A stretch of DNA of 64,000 nt from Hermatobates lingyangjiaoensis (taxonomy: Eukaryota > Arthropoda > Insecta > Hemiptera > Hermatobatidae): contig JAPFBL010001012.1 of NCBI GenBank assembly GCA_026182355.1, forward strand, positions 1 through 64,000, given 5' to 3'. A program made the position numbers and the translations under genes. Below are positions 1 to 9,324 of the stretch, piece by piece. Below the pieces are notes generated by a model that was not told where the DNA came from, did not search any database, and was given only the letters and a program-made list of their open reading frames with translations. Numbering within the stretch: the first letter of the stretch is position 1; each line of letters opens with the position of its first letter.

Positions 1-175
1 CGTACGTGTGCACTCGCGCGCGTGTGGAGAGAGAGAGAGAAAAAAGGAGAAAGAGAGAGAAGGAGAAGTGAAGAAAGAAAGAGAGAGGAGTTGAGTGAGA
101 GAGAGAGGCAGAGAGAGAAGAGAGAGAGAGAGTGAGAGAAATGAAATGAAAGTCGAGCAGCTTCTCATATCAGAT
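1..175. repeat. GA-rich low-complexity tract
   Basis: The plus strand is almost pure purine with (GA)n runs, after a short mixed start. No coding potential is visible. Similar but much longer polypurine tracts occur at 11.1-12.5 kb and 52.1-53.4 kb. Confidence 0.85.
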
Positions 176-557
176 TTCTCTTTCCTTGTCAATAAAATTA
201 TCACAAGATTTATCGAAATCGATAAAGTAAACAAAACTGACGGCTGGTGTTTTTCTTCAATTAAATATCAGTAATTAATTAATTAGCCAAGGTCAAGGAT
301 GGTAATGAGATCAGATAAATACACAAAACATGTTTAAATGTTTTGTTTAATATGCTTCAATGGCAGAAAATAGAATCACTTAGGAGAAAGTTATTATTTG
401 GATTCTTAATATAAAACAACCTTAGGGAATGGTAAACATGATTATAACCATGGGCGAAGTCAGGTACTTTTTGAAATCTTAGTTTAAGTATGTTAGCTAA
501 GAGAAAGATAAAATTAATGTTATAGAACTAGTTAAAGGTCCCATATATATAACACAC
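176..557. other. AT-rich non-coding sequence
   Basis: This stretch is AT-rich with no clear repeat and no open frame of note. It probably lies in the first intron or downstream part of the minus-strand ChaC gene that starts at 4468. I see nothing else in it. Confidence 0.4.
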
Positions 558-842
558 TTTTTCGTTCGAAATGCGATCCAAAACGGACAAAAATAGTTCA
601 ATATAGACAAAGAAACATAGAGAAATCAAAAGAACACACTTACAGATCTAATTTTGGTTTGAACCGTCTTCAGGAGAGATAAGAGGGAATACCAAGCGCA
701 CTGGTTCGAGACGGTTGGAGACCCTGAACCAGTGCGTTGGTTTTCCCTCTCTTATCTCTCCTGAAGACGGTTGAACCGAAAATTAGATCTGTAAGTGTGT
801 TCTTTTGATTTCTCTATGTTTTTTTTGTCTATATTGAACATA
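558..842. mobile_element. PLE foldback, family B terminal pair
   Basis: Two copies of one PLE terminal sequence face each other. The left arm (to about 712) is in minus orientation and the right arm (from about 727) in plus orientation. Each arm contains an HHR motif (645-680 minus, 755-791 plus) and a stretch that ends near 'ctatattgaac'. (TA)n follows the right arm. The same terminal family flanks the partial PLE at 18.94-20.55 kb, which ties the foldback to PLEs rather than to a DNA transposon. Confidence 0.75.
755..791 (+). ncRNA. hammerhead ribozyme motif, PLE family B
   Basis: The core CUGAAGA is followed by one spacer C, a stem II of GGU/ACC, GAA, the palindrome AAUU as stem III and A as the H17 base. 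TCTC upstream can pair with the GA-rich stretch after the cleavage site. An inverted copy sits at 645-680. PLE association of HHRs is established; activity of this copy is inferred only. Confidence 0.65.
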
Positions 843-869
843 TAAATATATATATAATAAATACATACT

Positions 870-1010
870 TTTAAAAATGGATGTCTGTTTCCACTTGATT
901 TAATTTTGTCTTATATTTTTCCAAATTACGAAATTTTTTCTTCAACTCAGAACTCAACTTAAAATTAATTCAAAGTGGAAACAGACATCCAGTTTTTAAA
1001 AGTATTTATT
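870..1010. mobile_element. PLE N-terminal ORF fragment with inverted ends
   Basis: The minus strand around 895-960 reads FRNLEKYKTKL, which matches the repeated N-terminal PLE motif RxLEKxxxKxxK seen at 7.0, 16.3, 47.2 and 57.2 kb. An inverted repeat of about 18 bp (880-898 and 976-992) brackets it. (TA)n lies on both sides. Confidence 0.5.
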
Positions 1011-1077
1011 GAAGAAGGACTCTCCAACTTTTAACAAATGTATATATAATTATATTATATATATATTATATATTTAT

Positions 1078-1190
1078 TTATAATATAAGGAAAGCGAATG
1101 TAGGAATTTTATGCAAAATCAACCCTCGTAATGTCATGAAGATACTGGTTGAAAGGTTCCCTATCTGTAAACTTATTTGACTGACAAGTT
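1078..1190 (+). repeat. direct repeat, copy 1
   Basis: This copy of about 113 bp matches 1751-1867 nearly base for base. The differences are almost all single-base absences in this copy. The two copies bracket PLE fragments at 1255-1714. I do not recognise the repeat itself. Confidence 0.7.
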
Positions 1191-1254
1191 TTATATTATG
1201 TATATATATGTATAAATTTATAATGTATTTTATAATGTATATATATATAGTACT

Positions 1255-1378
1255 TTAACACATAGAAAAGAACACAGAAAGACACTACAGAATCACTTCG
1301 ATATTTCGACATCCGTCATCATCGGGAAGAAGTGCGAAGTACTCGCGTTGAGAAGCAAACTGCTACTGGCCTTCAGAG
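1255..1378 (-). mobile_element. PLE terminal fragment with CCGAUGA-type hammerhead motif
   Basis: On the minus strand 1293-1334 reads as an HHR with core CCGAUGA, spacer U, stem II GAC/GUC, GAA, stem III AUAU and H17 = C. Stem I can form between GAAGUGA after the site and the UCACUUC-like stretch before the core. A close relative is at 41120-41225. Confidence 0.6.
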
Positions 1379-1453
1379 TATTTAATTATATATTATATTA
1401 TATATATAATGATTTGCTTTCTTGACCCAATATTTATACGATGTAATTTTTAA

Positions 1454-1714
1454 AGGTTGAGGTCTAATGATTTTAAACTAGTCCTTTTGCCGACGTTTCG
1501 ACATATATTTATGTCACTTCAGAGCTACAACATGTTGCGTTGCAATAAACTTGTAAAAAAACTTTTATAAAAAAAAATCCGTAGTCGAAATAACTGATTA
1601 TAGTAGTAATAGTAGTGCTAATTGTAAAACAATCATGTTGCAGCCCTGAACATGACATAAATATATGTCGAAACGTCGGCAAATGGACTAGTTTAAAATC
1701 ATTAGACCTCAACC
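1454..1714. mobile_element. PLE foldback with degenerate ACGU-type hammerhead motifs
   Basis: The arms 1454-1534 and 1632-1714 are inverted copies with a loop of about 100 bp. Both contain GACAU...AUGUC (stem II), GAA, ACGU and C before GGC. The core is damaged differently in each: CUGAAGU in the minus-strand copy (1489-1525) and CUGAACA in the plus-strand copy (1644-1682). Confidence 0.65.
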
Positions 1715-1750
1715 CTCAAAAAAATTACATCATATATATATATATATATA

Positions 1751-1867
1751 TAATATAAGGAAAGCAGAATGTAGGAATTTTATGCAAAATCAACCCTCTG
1801 TAATGTCATGAAGATACTGGTTGAAAGGTTCCCTAGTCTGTAAAACTTATTATGACGTGACAAGTTA
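1751..1867 (+). repeat. direct repeat, copy 2
   Basis: This is the better-preserved copy of the repeat at 1078-1190, directly downstream of a (TA)n tract. It ends just before the truncated SINE at 1908. Confidence 0.7.
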
Positions 1868-1907
1868 AGTTTTTTTTAACCTTATATGTACTTCGGCCTC
1901 TCGACTA

Positions 1908-2090
1908 TACAACTAAGGATGTTAAGCCGTCGGTCCCGAGCCTGTACGATGTCAGGCACTCGTTAAAGATTCTTAATGCACTTGTGTTAAGCAATATTTT
2001 GGACAACTCATATAGAATGTTCATTGTGTGGTATCACAAAGACGGCAATGTTCGGCCTGTCTGTGTCTTCCACTACACTGTTTGTGTAGG
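1908..2090 (+). mobile_element. 5'-truncated tRNA-derived SINE
   Basis: The tRNA head is missing. The body segment with 'gttaagccgtcggtcccgag' and the following 'cctgtacgatgtcagg' match the SINE bodies at 2368, 14.2-15.2 kb and 29.6 kb. The tail after about 2030 matches the 14.4 kb copies (fragment 'tgtggtatcac'). Confidence 0.7.
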
Positions 2091-2099
2091 AATAATCTA

Positions 2100-3340
2100 C
2101 CAGCGTTACATTATATCTATAATAGATTGACATGACATATGCTATATTCTAGAAAATGATGAACATATGCTGCATACCATGTACACCTGTATCATATACT
2201 GTAATTCTGGCATATATTTAGCAGGTAACCTACACTATTGTAGCTTTAGTGGTAAATACACATATACTAGCATACTCGATATTCCTTAAACTAGCTTAGC
2301 ATACACAAAGCTAGTATATAGTATGTGATCGTTAACTGAACGAAGTCATAAGGATGCTATGTTAGGAGGTCAGGGTAGCTCAGTGGTTAACGTACTCGCC
2401 TCTGAACTGTAGGTCCGGGGTTCGATCCCCACCTGGTCCTCGATTTATTCACTTGGGAGGTGTACAAATTTGACGACGTCGTCCCGTGGAGAGGACGATA
2501 AACCGTTGGTTCCGAGCCTGTACAATGTCAGGTACTCGTTAAAGATCCCTACTCGAAATGCACTTGAGTTAGGCAAAATTGAAGACTCCCAATGTAGAAT
2601 TACCGATCAAACAAAAAGCCGGTATAAACAAAAGGGGATCAGTTTAAACAATAAAAAATAAGATAAAAGGATAATATATTACCTTATACTAGTTTACACA
2701 AACTAGTATATAGTATGTGTACCGTTAACTCAACAAACTGATAAGGATAATATATTATCTTATACTAGCTTAATATACACGAAGTGTAAATTCTGAATAC
2801 TGCAGTATATATTAATAGCAAAGTAATACTGATTTGCAACATATCCTTAGACTGTATCCTACTATACTCTTTACAATACTATACCTATAATACTGTATAC
2901 AATCTACTACATACGATATACTATATATAAACATACTATACTAGTACATGCTTGTGACATACACTGTTCCACAGTATACGCTTACCTCATTTAGATAATG
3001 TAATTAAAACATACACTTTAAAGGTAACTTTGCCTTTATACTAGTTCGATGGTAGACATACTATATAATAGCTTTGACGGAACACATGGTAAAATCTTTC
3101 AATATGCTATTAGAAAATACACACATTGGTTATTACTTTTAATGATGCAATATACTAGAATATGCCGAACAGTACAGTTATACTGCAGTATGAGTATGTT
3201 GTGACATATACTGTTACTGTTACATACAATACTGTATTGGTACACGAAATATACTAACTTTGGTGCCAACCATACTACTTACTACCATTGACGAGATACC
3301 TGTTAAAACTAGCATTAGGAGTTCATATATATATTGATAA
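2100..3340. repeat. TACTA/TAGTA-rich region with about 80-bp direct repeats
   Basis: The region is dominated by short TACTA, CTAGTATA and GTATAC words on both strands. A block with 'ctagtatatagtatgtg' and 'gttaact' occurs near 2310 and again near 2703, with a partial third copy near 2765. A SINE (2368-2655) is inserted between the first two. No coding signal is visible. Confidence 0.5.
2368..2655 (+). mobile_element. tRNA-derived SINE, near full length
   Basis: The 5' head folds like a tRNA: acceptor-like GGTCAGG pairs with CCTGGTCC, box A 'tagctcagtgg' is at 2376-2386 and box B 'ggttcgatccc' at 2419-2429. The body carries 'gaggacgataaaccgttggt', which resembles a central domain shared by several invertebrate SINE families (recalled, not checked). 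The 3' tail 'caaacaaaaagccggta' is also present in the copy at 29640-29938. Confidence 0.85.
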
Positions 3341-3589
3341 AAGTAACGACCGTGGGATGGAAACAAAACTAAAGTTTATCGGGACTCGGTCAGCTCTTCA
3401 GGTCAAATTAAACTCTCACTGCCAACCTTTCGGTTTTTAACACTTTTTTGATAGGCAGAAGTATAAATTTTGAAACAGAAAAACTAAGTATTACATTACG
3501 AATTATTTTACAAAGAAAAATAGTCTGTGAATTTCAACAACAACTGTCTAGTTTGAATGAACACGTGACATTTGTTATATATAAACAGT

Positions 3590-4055
3590 ATGGGAAGTGT
3601 GGGAGGGAAGAGTGGTATTTTAAAAGTGTGTAAAGTGTTGGAACGGTCAAATGTCCAGAGAGGGATGTTTTGGGGAAACAAAGGAGTACAGTAAGAAAGA
3701 ATAAAAAACTATCCGCTAGCTGTCAACCCTCGTAGAAGAGGCTATTGCCCTCGTAACGAAAGTATCAAGTTTGAAGAGACCATTACTAATGTTTATAATA
3801 TTTGATCTATTAAATTTAATTAGAGATGATTCAATAATATTTCTTAACAACATTGATTTTTCATAGGTAATAAATTTAGCTCCTGTCCAATTAATATCAT
3901 GATGTTTATTATTTATATCCAAAAAAAAGGTGCTACTTTTTTCCTGTCTACCTAAGGTTGAATTGGTGTTGTTTGGCACGTGTCTTTAAAGATTTACCAG
4001 TTTGACTAATATAAATTCTTGTGGCAATGCATACTGTATTTATATATACGTACAT
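3590..4055 (-). pseudogene. PLE GIY-YIG endonuclease C-terminus (remnant)
   Basis: The minus strand reads YISQTGKSLKTRAKQ, then DINWTGAKFITYEKSMLLRN and IINISNGLFKLDTFV before a stop near 3716. This is the second half of a PLE GIY-YIG endonuclease, with YIG changed to YIS. It is cut off upstream at (TA)-rich DNA near 4050. The 3' UTR (about 3590-3715) matches that of the 35 kb palindrome. It probably lies in intron 1 of the ChaC gene. Confidence 0.75.
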
Positions 4056-4273
4056 AAATACATACATACATACATTATACATATACTAGTGACAATGCAT
4101 GACTATTAATTGGTCAGTGGTAGGGGAGGTAGTGATAATGCATGGGAGGGGAGGGGAGGGGATAAGATCGATAGAAAAGTCGACACATATTATGATCAGG
4201 ATGCTGTTTAACCAAGAGTCCATGCATGTATATACAAATCATGAAAAAAAATATATATATATAAAGAACATAC

Positions 4274-4468
4274 CTTGCAAGGAGTGCCTCGATGATTTGT
4301 ATTGCCTTGCCAAAAACGTCTTGAAAACCCGCAAACATGGCCGACTTTCTTTGCTAAATAATGAAAGCCGGGATTCCAGCAAAGCGAACCATAGCCGAAG
4401 ACCCATAAGGTGTCTTGAGGAGGCTGCAGCAGCATGGTCGACGAGGCTGGTGTCGTCCGTACAGGCAT
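4274..4468 (-). CDS. ChaC-type gamma-glutamylcyclotransferase, first coding exon (partial gene)
   Basis: The exon encodes 65 residues and ends in phase 0 at AAG|GTATGT. Residues 24-29 are FGYGSL, the substrate-loop signature of the ChaC fold, followed by WNPGF (31-35) and [13 protein letters not shown] (49-61), which are hallmarks of CHAC1/CHAC2. Known family members cleave glutathione in the cytosol to 5-oxoproline and Cys-Gly. The start at 4468 has a good Kozak context (TCCACC before ATG) and an in-frame TAG at 4505-4507 limits extension. A second ATG at 4435 would remove 11 residues. The catalytic glutamate lies in a later exon, not found in the window, so intron 1 runs left beyond position 1 or the gene is broken. 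CHAC1 versus CHAC2 cannot be settled from one exon; the N-terminal extension before the WVFGYGSL block is more CHAC1-like. Confidence 0.88.
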
Positions 4469-4690
4469 GGTGGAGACAGGCGACAAAGTCTTTACTAGCC
4501 TCCTCTAGTGGTCTAGTCTCCATGGTGACCCCTCCCCCCCCCACCCAGCCCCGCCGGCCCATTGCCTCTTCGCACTCACACTCTCTCTCACTCTGTCCCC
4601 CTCCAATAGCCAGGCTGATGCAACTCCGACACTAAAGTCCGTCACGTCATTTCTCTCCCCCTCCCCGCCCCCCCTGACTCATAACAACAA
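4469..4690 (-). promoter_or_regulatory. ChaC gene promoter with ATF/CARE-like sites
   Basis: This is a short GC-richer island upstream of the ChaC start. On the plus strand it holds CCAAT (4603-4607), TGATGCAAC (4616-4624, fits the ATF4-C/EBP CARE consensus TGATGNAAN), TCACGTCA (4642-4649, CRE-like), CCCCGCCC (4663-4670, Sp1-like) and TGACTCAT (4675-4682, AP-1/ATF-like). No TATA box is evident. Vertebrate CHAC1 is a known ATF4/CHOP stress target, so this cluster fits stress control. Binding is inferred. Confidence 0.6.
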
Positions 4691-5015
4691 ACCAAAATAT
4701 ACAATATCCAATGTTTTTAACCCCTTCTTTTTTTTTAAGTCACAAATAATAATAATAATAATAATATTAATTTGTCAATTAATTAAAAGTCACGAATAAT
4801 TCCATTTAAACGTCGAAACAAACAAAAACAAAACAAAATACTAATTATAACTCGCTAGAAATTGGAAAACCTTTTATAAAAAATAAAATAAAAAAATAGC
4901 TTCACTCCAAAACAAACTTTTCTAATTTTTTTTAACTTTTCCAAGGTTACATTTTTTATATTTAAATATATATATATACAATTAAAAGAAACGGTCCAGC
5001 GGACTTTTTTTAAAA
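4691..5015. other. AT-rich upstream region with (AAT)n and a PLE edge
   Basis: This stretch contains an (AAT)n microsatellite near 4746-4765 and AT-rich DNA. From about 4985 it contains 'acggtccagcggac', the outer edge shared with the family C PLE terminus near 34.33 kb. Confidence 0.5.
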
Positions 5016-5301
5016 TAAAATAAAATAAATTCAAAACGAAGGAAACCACAGAAAGACACAGACATAACTCACATCGATATTTCGACCATCGTCGTCATCA
5101 GGAGGTGTGAAGAGCGAAGAGCGAAGAGTCCCGCAGGAAGACAGGGTGGTACTGAGTACTGAGTACCGTCCTGTCTTCCTGCGGGACTCTTCGCTCTTCG
5201 CTCTTCACACCTCCTGATGACGACGATGATCGAAATATCGATGTGAGTTATGTCTGTGTCTTTCTGTGTGTTTCCTTCGTTTTGAATTTATTTTATTTTA
5301 A
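5016..5301. mobile_element. PLE foldback, family C, near-perfect palindrome
   Basis: The arms of about 140 bp are centred near 5158 and contain HHR motifs in both orientations (5069-5110 minus, 5205-5246 plus). The outer edges are AT-rich and lead into (TA)n on the right. A shorter copy is at 34150-34355. Confidence 0.8.
5205..5246 (+). ncRNA. hammerhead ribozyme motif, PLE family C
   Basis: The core CUGAUGA is followed by spacer C, stem II GAC/GUC-like, GAA, stem III palindrome AUAU and H17 = C. Stem I forms from GA/UC next to the core, then a small bulge, then UGUGA/UCACA. Bulged stem I of this kind is typical of type I HHRs. The same layout is repeated at 34220-34262. Confidence 0.75.
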
Positions 5302-5530
5302 TATATATATATATATATATATATGAATTAAACATCACAATAAACAAATATATATATTAATTAAAATCTCTAAGGGCAAATTAAACAAATAATATATATA
5401 ACTAATTAATTATTATAATTAATAACATAATAAATATAATTAACAAATATTAATATATTATGTGGTGTTTAATTCATATAGAATCAAGATTTATTGTTGA
5501 TTATTAATTTTTAAATATATACATATATAA

Positions 5531-5945
5531 AAAGATTTCACATAAACACGTGAAACAACAATCAATGATTAAACCACAGTAATATAATAATAAAGTCAGT
5601 TGGGTTTTTGACTCTGACGAAGACCGCTTGTTACGGTTGAAAGATCTTAGTCTTGTTTTCCCATTCTTATTGTGGTTTAATCATTCATATACATAATATA
5701 TATACATATATATATATATATAGATTGTTAAAAAGATTTCACATAAACACGTGAAATAACAATCAATGATCAAACCACAATATGAAAATGAGAAAACAAG
5801 ACTAAAATTTTTCAACCGTAACAAGTGGTCTTCGTCAGAGTCAAAACTTCGTCAGAACTGAAAGTTGGGTTTTGACTCTGATGAAGACGGCTTGTTACGG
5901 TTGAAAGATCTTGGTCTTGTTTTCGCATTTCATATTCAGTTTGAA
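5531..5945. mobile_element. two PLE foldbacks, family A
   Basis: Two successive family A units (5531-5692 and 5728-5945) are separated by (TA)n. Their outer ends carry 'gatttcacataaacacgtg'. The first has only one HHR (5610-5653 plus) because its left arm is short. The second has HHRs at 5808-5846 (minus, degraded) and 5874-5917 (plus). Confidence 0.75.
5610..5653 (+). ncRNA. hammerhead ribozyme motif, PLE family A
   Basis: The core CUGACGA is followed by spacer A, stem II GACCG/CGGUU with a 7-nt loop, GAA, the six-base palindrome AGAUCU, and U as H17. Stem I is GACU before the core and AGUC after the site. Family A is the commonest terminus in the window; further copies are near 16.03, 16.14, 32.02, 33.97, 35.0, 36.02, 38.3, 47.9, 50.57, 57.93 and 59.2 kb. 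Confidence 0.75.
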
Positions 5946-6484
5946 ATTATCTAACTTGGATAATACAGGATCTACTGAAATAAAATTGATTTTTGTAGGT
6001 TTAATAAAAATTTTTAAATAATTCAAGAGCTTAATATGAGATTTTATACAAATTAAATTCATTGATGTAAAGAAATCGAAGCCAATCAGACATATAATTT
6101 CTAAAAACTGTTAATACGTCTTAGGCACCATGATGAAGTTATTTTTATTGTTGGCCAGTGTTACCACCAGCCTTTCAAACAATGCATGCTTTTCAACCCT
6201 TTTGTATAGAGGTGTTTCTACACAACTCAACTGCGAAGACGTAATATTTATTGACCCCCATTTCTCTTCCGAACTAAGTACTTATTGACCATAGGGGGTC
6301 TGGTAAATTCATCTAGCCCCTTGGCTCTCTCATCGACCCCTGGGGGTCGATATAGACCAACTTAGGAAACCCCTGATTTATTGTCTGGGTGTAAAGTAAA
6401 CAAAAAAAACTAGTATATATATGTATATTCTATATTGGTATATATATTCTATACCAAGAAATTCTATACCAAGAAAAAAAAAAG
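5946..6484. other. AT-rich sequence, no feature recognised
   Basis: I see no gene here. A stretch near 6245-6370 has repeated 'gaccccc' and 'gggggtc' words that could form a hairpin. (TA) runs begin near 6412. Confidence 0.35.
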
Positions 6485-6621
6485 ACCATAATAGACTGCA
6501 AATTCTAGAAGCCCTGTGTATTAGAGAGCATAAACCCAACCTCAACAACCAGACAGCGAGTTTCAGCAGAATTTATACCTCCACGCAGGAAACCAACAAA
6601 ACAGCAACCCCGAGTCAGTGA
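6485..6621 (+). pseudogene. PLE endonuclease C-terminal tail
   Basis: The plus frame reads HNRLQILEALCIREHKPNLN followed by NQTASF and a stop at 6621. This resembles the LLEAL-IxExKPxLN tail of PLE GIY-YIG endonucleases, also present at 16.6 kb on the minus strand. It is cut off upstream next to a TA-rich stretch. Confidence 0.65.
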
Positions 6622-6837
6622 CAGCTTCATAGTGTTATAGTGAATTTAATTAACCAGATGAATCGAACTGGAAAACCTGAAATTTTGGAACCTCCATGAT
6701 GGTGTAACCTCCTTATCGTCTTGATGTTGTCAATTCATTAGGTTAGCAATGTAATAATTCGTAACTAGAATGTTTATAATAATTATTGTTAATGTTTTTT
6801 CTTAAGTTAAGTTTTTTAATCGTCATTATTGTAAATC

Positions 6838-6868
6838 CCTGATGGTCAAAGTGATCGAAACGTTGGAA
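6838..6868 (+). ncRNA. degenerate hammerhead-like motif between PLE 3' and 5' ends
   Basis: CUGAUG is followed by GGUC...GAUC (stem II), GAA, ACGU and U before GG. The last core base and the spacer are missing, so it is probably inactive. It sits between an endonuclease tail (ending 6621) and an ORF N-terminus (from 6930), the order expected for tandem PLE copies. Confidence 0.5.
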
Positions 6869-6907
6869 TAATTTATTGTATAGTTTTTTGTTGTAGTTAG
6901 GTTTATA

Positions 6908-7093
6908 GTGTATTATTTGATTACTACTATGAAGCTCAAGAATAAATCATTCGGAGAGTTAGTGTTCAATTTACCTGAAGAGTTAAAAACCAAGCTTAGA
7001 AAACTTGAGAAATTAAATAGAAAACGAACAAAAATGAATATTGGCATACTCTTTAATAAAACGTGTCGAAATGAAGGTCTGCTCCCAAAATAA
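6908..7093 (+). pseudogene. PLE ORF N-terminus, ends in (TA)n
   Basis: The reading frame contains SFGELVFNLPEELKTKLRKL, then NIGILFNKTCRNEGLLPK and a stop where related copies have YTNI. The conserved FNxxCxxxxLLPxYTNI block is seen in several other copies in this window. About 20 bp later the element runs into (TA)n. Confidence 0.7.
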
Positions 7094-7106
7094 CTAATAT
7101 ATAAAA

Positions 7107-7145
<39 letters not shown>

Positions 7146-7500
7146 CATATCTGGTTTCTAAATGCGCGTTGAAAACCAGGTTTGAATTTAAAAAGGTAGG
7201 GCTGTTCTGAATGGTTAGACATTAGTTCACCTTTGACTATTCTTTATTATTATCTTTTAATTATTATTTTTATTTTAAATTATTATTTATACAATTTTAT
7301 TTTAATCATCCCCATTATTATTATTATTTAAGTATTTATTATTTATATTCCTGGATTTTCTTTTGTTTCAGTTATTTTTTTCTTAATTGTCTTCATTATT
7401 ACCTTTTAAGTTTTTATTATATATATTTCCTGATCTTATTCATTTTCACTTTCTATTTCTTAGCTCTTGACTTATTCTTAGTTATTTTTTCTTACCTTAT
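7094..7500. other. (TA)n and T-rich sequence
   Basis: A (TA)n tract is followed by TTATT-rich DNA with poor internal repeats. A related TTATT-rich stretch recurs near 8160-8300. No gene is visible. Confidence 0.4.
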
Positions 7501-7504
7501 TTGA

Positions 7505-7885
7505 ACCAGGCACGCATTTGACAACACTGTTGGTCTCCAACTGTTGCTTCACAAGCGCACTTGGTGTCCCTATCTCAACTCTCCTGATGACGGTTCAACA
7601 GTAAGTGAGTTTGTTTCTTAGTTCTGTATCATGATTTACCGTCAAACGTTTGTTGTCCTTTTGTATCGTTTTCCTGCTTACAAAAATATATATATATATA
7701 CATATTAATATACATCATGCTGTTTGTTTCTTGACCACTCACCCACGTGAACAGACGTCAACGTTCCACCATTCACAGGTTTTGAGATTTATTGAGGGTT
7801 TTGGTCTGGATATTAAAAAACACTTATGCTCCAACGTTTCGACATATATTTATGTCCTCCTCAGGACCAAAAAATTAATACATTG
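7505..7885. mobile_element. two PLE terminal fragments
   Basis: 7505-7640 (plus) matches the terminus at 50.86-50.99 kb and carries CUGAUGA, but its stem II and GAAA are lost. 7735-7885 (minus) contains an HHR motif at 7829-7868: CUGAGGA, spacer G, GACAU/AUGUC, GAA, ACGU and U. (TA)n lies between the two. Confidence 0.6.
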
Positions 7886-8960
7886 AGCACAATTATTACA
7901 ACTACATTAGGTCTATTGTTTGCTAATATGTAACAAAAAAGATAAACTATAATTTTGATTTATTGGTTTGTTTAATTAAAAAACAATTTAAATCTCAAGT
8001 TTTCACTTATTAGTTTTCAAAAAAAATAAAATTAAAATTATTACAACACATCATTTTTCAATATGACCGAACTTGAAATTTGTATTTGTTGGTTTGTTTA
8101 TTATAGCTTATTTTAATTTTCCTCCGGCGTTTTCCATAATATAGATAATAATAAATTTTATATATTAATTTTGTTTAGTTTAAGTTATTTTTTTCTTAAT
8201 ATTCTTCATTATTATTTTTTTAAGTTTTCATTATTTATATTTCTCATTTTCTTCAGTTTCACTTATTATTTCTCAGCTCTTCACTTATTCCTTGTTTATT
8301 TTTTTTACTTGACTTGAACCAAGCACGCTTCTGACAACACTATTGGTCTCCTTCATATTGGAAGGCAGGTACATTTATTTCTTTGTTATTTTTTTTCCTA
8401 AAAGTTAGGCTGGGCCTTTACATTTGCTCTAAGACTAAGTGTAGGGAGACCATTTCATTAGGTTTTTACCCCACAATGAGTAAATACCACATAATAACTG
8501 ATTGCACTACGTTAGAACTTGACTATAAGTAAATATAATATAAAACTTGTTAACAGCCAATTTATGTTTTGTTTGATTAGTCAAAAACTTGTTCAACAGA
8601 TATCCCATTACACATCATGAATTGCATAAAAGCAAGGATGATTCATAAATTCTAGGCAGTTTTAAAACTGCAAGTTGTTATATTTGTTAACCTTGAAAAT
8701 ATTAAGCGATCATTAAAAAAAAAAAAAAAAAAAAATGTTGGCTTGAAATCCGTCTCAAAAGGTACAATTACTAAAAAGGTTGCAGTTAGTGCGTGCAATC
8801 TTGCTTCAGTAATAACTACTTTAGCGGAATGATCTCAGAGGAAGTCTTGCTTCTCAGCATACATGTTGAGCCAAAGTATTCACAAAAGTGATTAGCATCG
8901 GTCATTTGTTTTGTATGGGGAGGGGGAAGAAAAAAAGGAAAATATTCAGAGGGAAATTGT
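7886..8960. other. AT-rich region with dispersed-repeat pieces
   Basis: This contains T-rich DNA, a poly-A run near 8717 and a segment at about 8510-8620 that matches part of the dispersed repeat at 24595-24870 (plus) and 62190-62455 (minus). The word 'gagtaaataccaca' at 8477 recurs near 50.16 kb. No gene is visible. Confidence 0.45.
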
Positions 8961-9130
8961 TTATAAATTCAAAAGTGATCAATGATCAAACAAAAATATG
9001 AAAATCGGAAAAAAAAAGACTATGATCTTTCAACCTCAACAAGCTTTCTTCGTCAAAGTCAAACTCTGACCTTAACCATTTTGATATTGTGGTTTGAACA
9101 TTGATTGTTATTTAACGTGTTTATCTTGTT
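8961..9130. mobile_element. degraded PLE family A fragment
   Basis: The segment keeps 'tgatcaaac' and 'tttcaacc', a damaged 'cttcgtcaaagtc' HHR core on the minus strand, and a right end with 'tggtttgaacattgattgtta'. It is diverged from the other family A copies. Confidence 0.5.
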
Positions 9131-9324
9131 ATTGAAAGTGGTATGAACTGTTTTCTTGCATTATTGTTATTCATTTGTGACTTTGTTCTTTGTTTGTTTT
9201 CCAATAAACACACTTATAAGGTGTATACTTATAAGGTAAACACACTTTCACCTTTTTGTTCTGTTTTAGAGGTGGAAATATTTGTTCATTTATTATTGGT
9301 ACCAATTTTTTTGTTTTATTGTTT

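Noticed and set aside
2368..2440. tRNA gene
   Set aside because: The head has boxes A and B, but it is followed by a SINE body and tail, the anticodon arm is poor, and many copies exist. The same applies to heads at 10.43, 14.2-15.0 and 29.9 kb.
4099..4635. 178-codon plus-strand frame over the ChaC exon
   Set aside because: It is antisense to the recognisable ChaC exon and has no family features.
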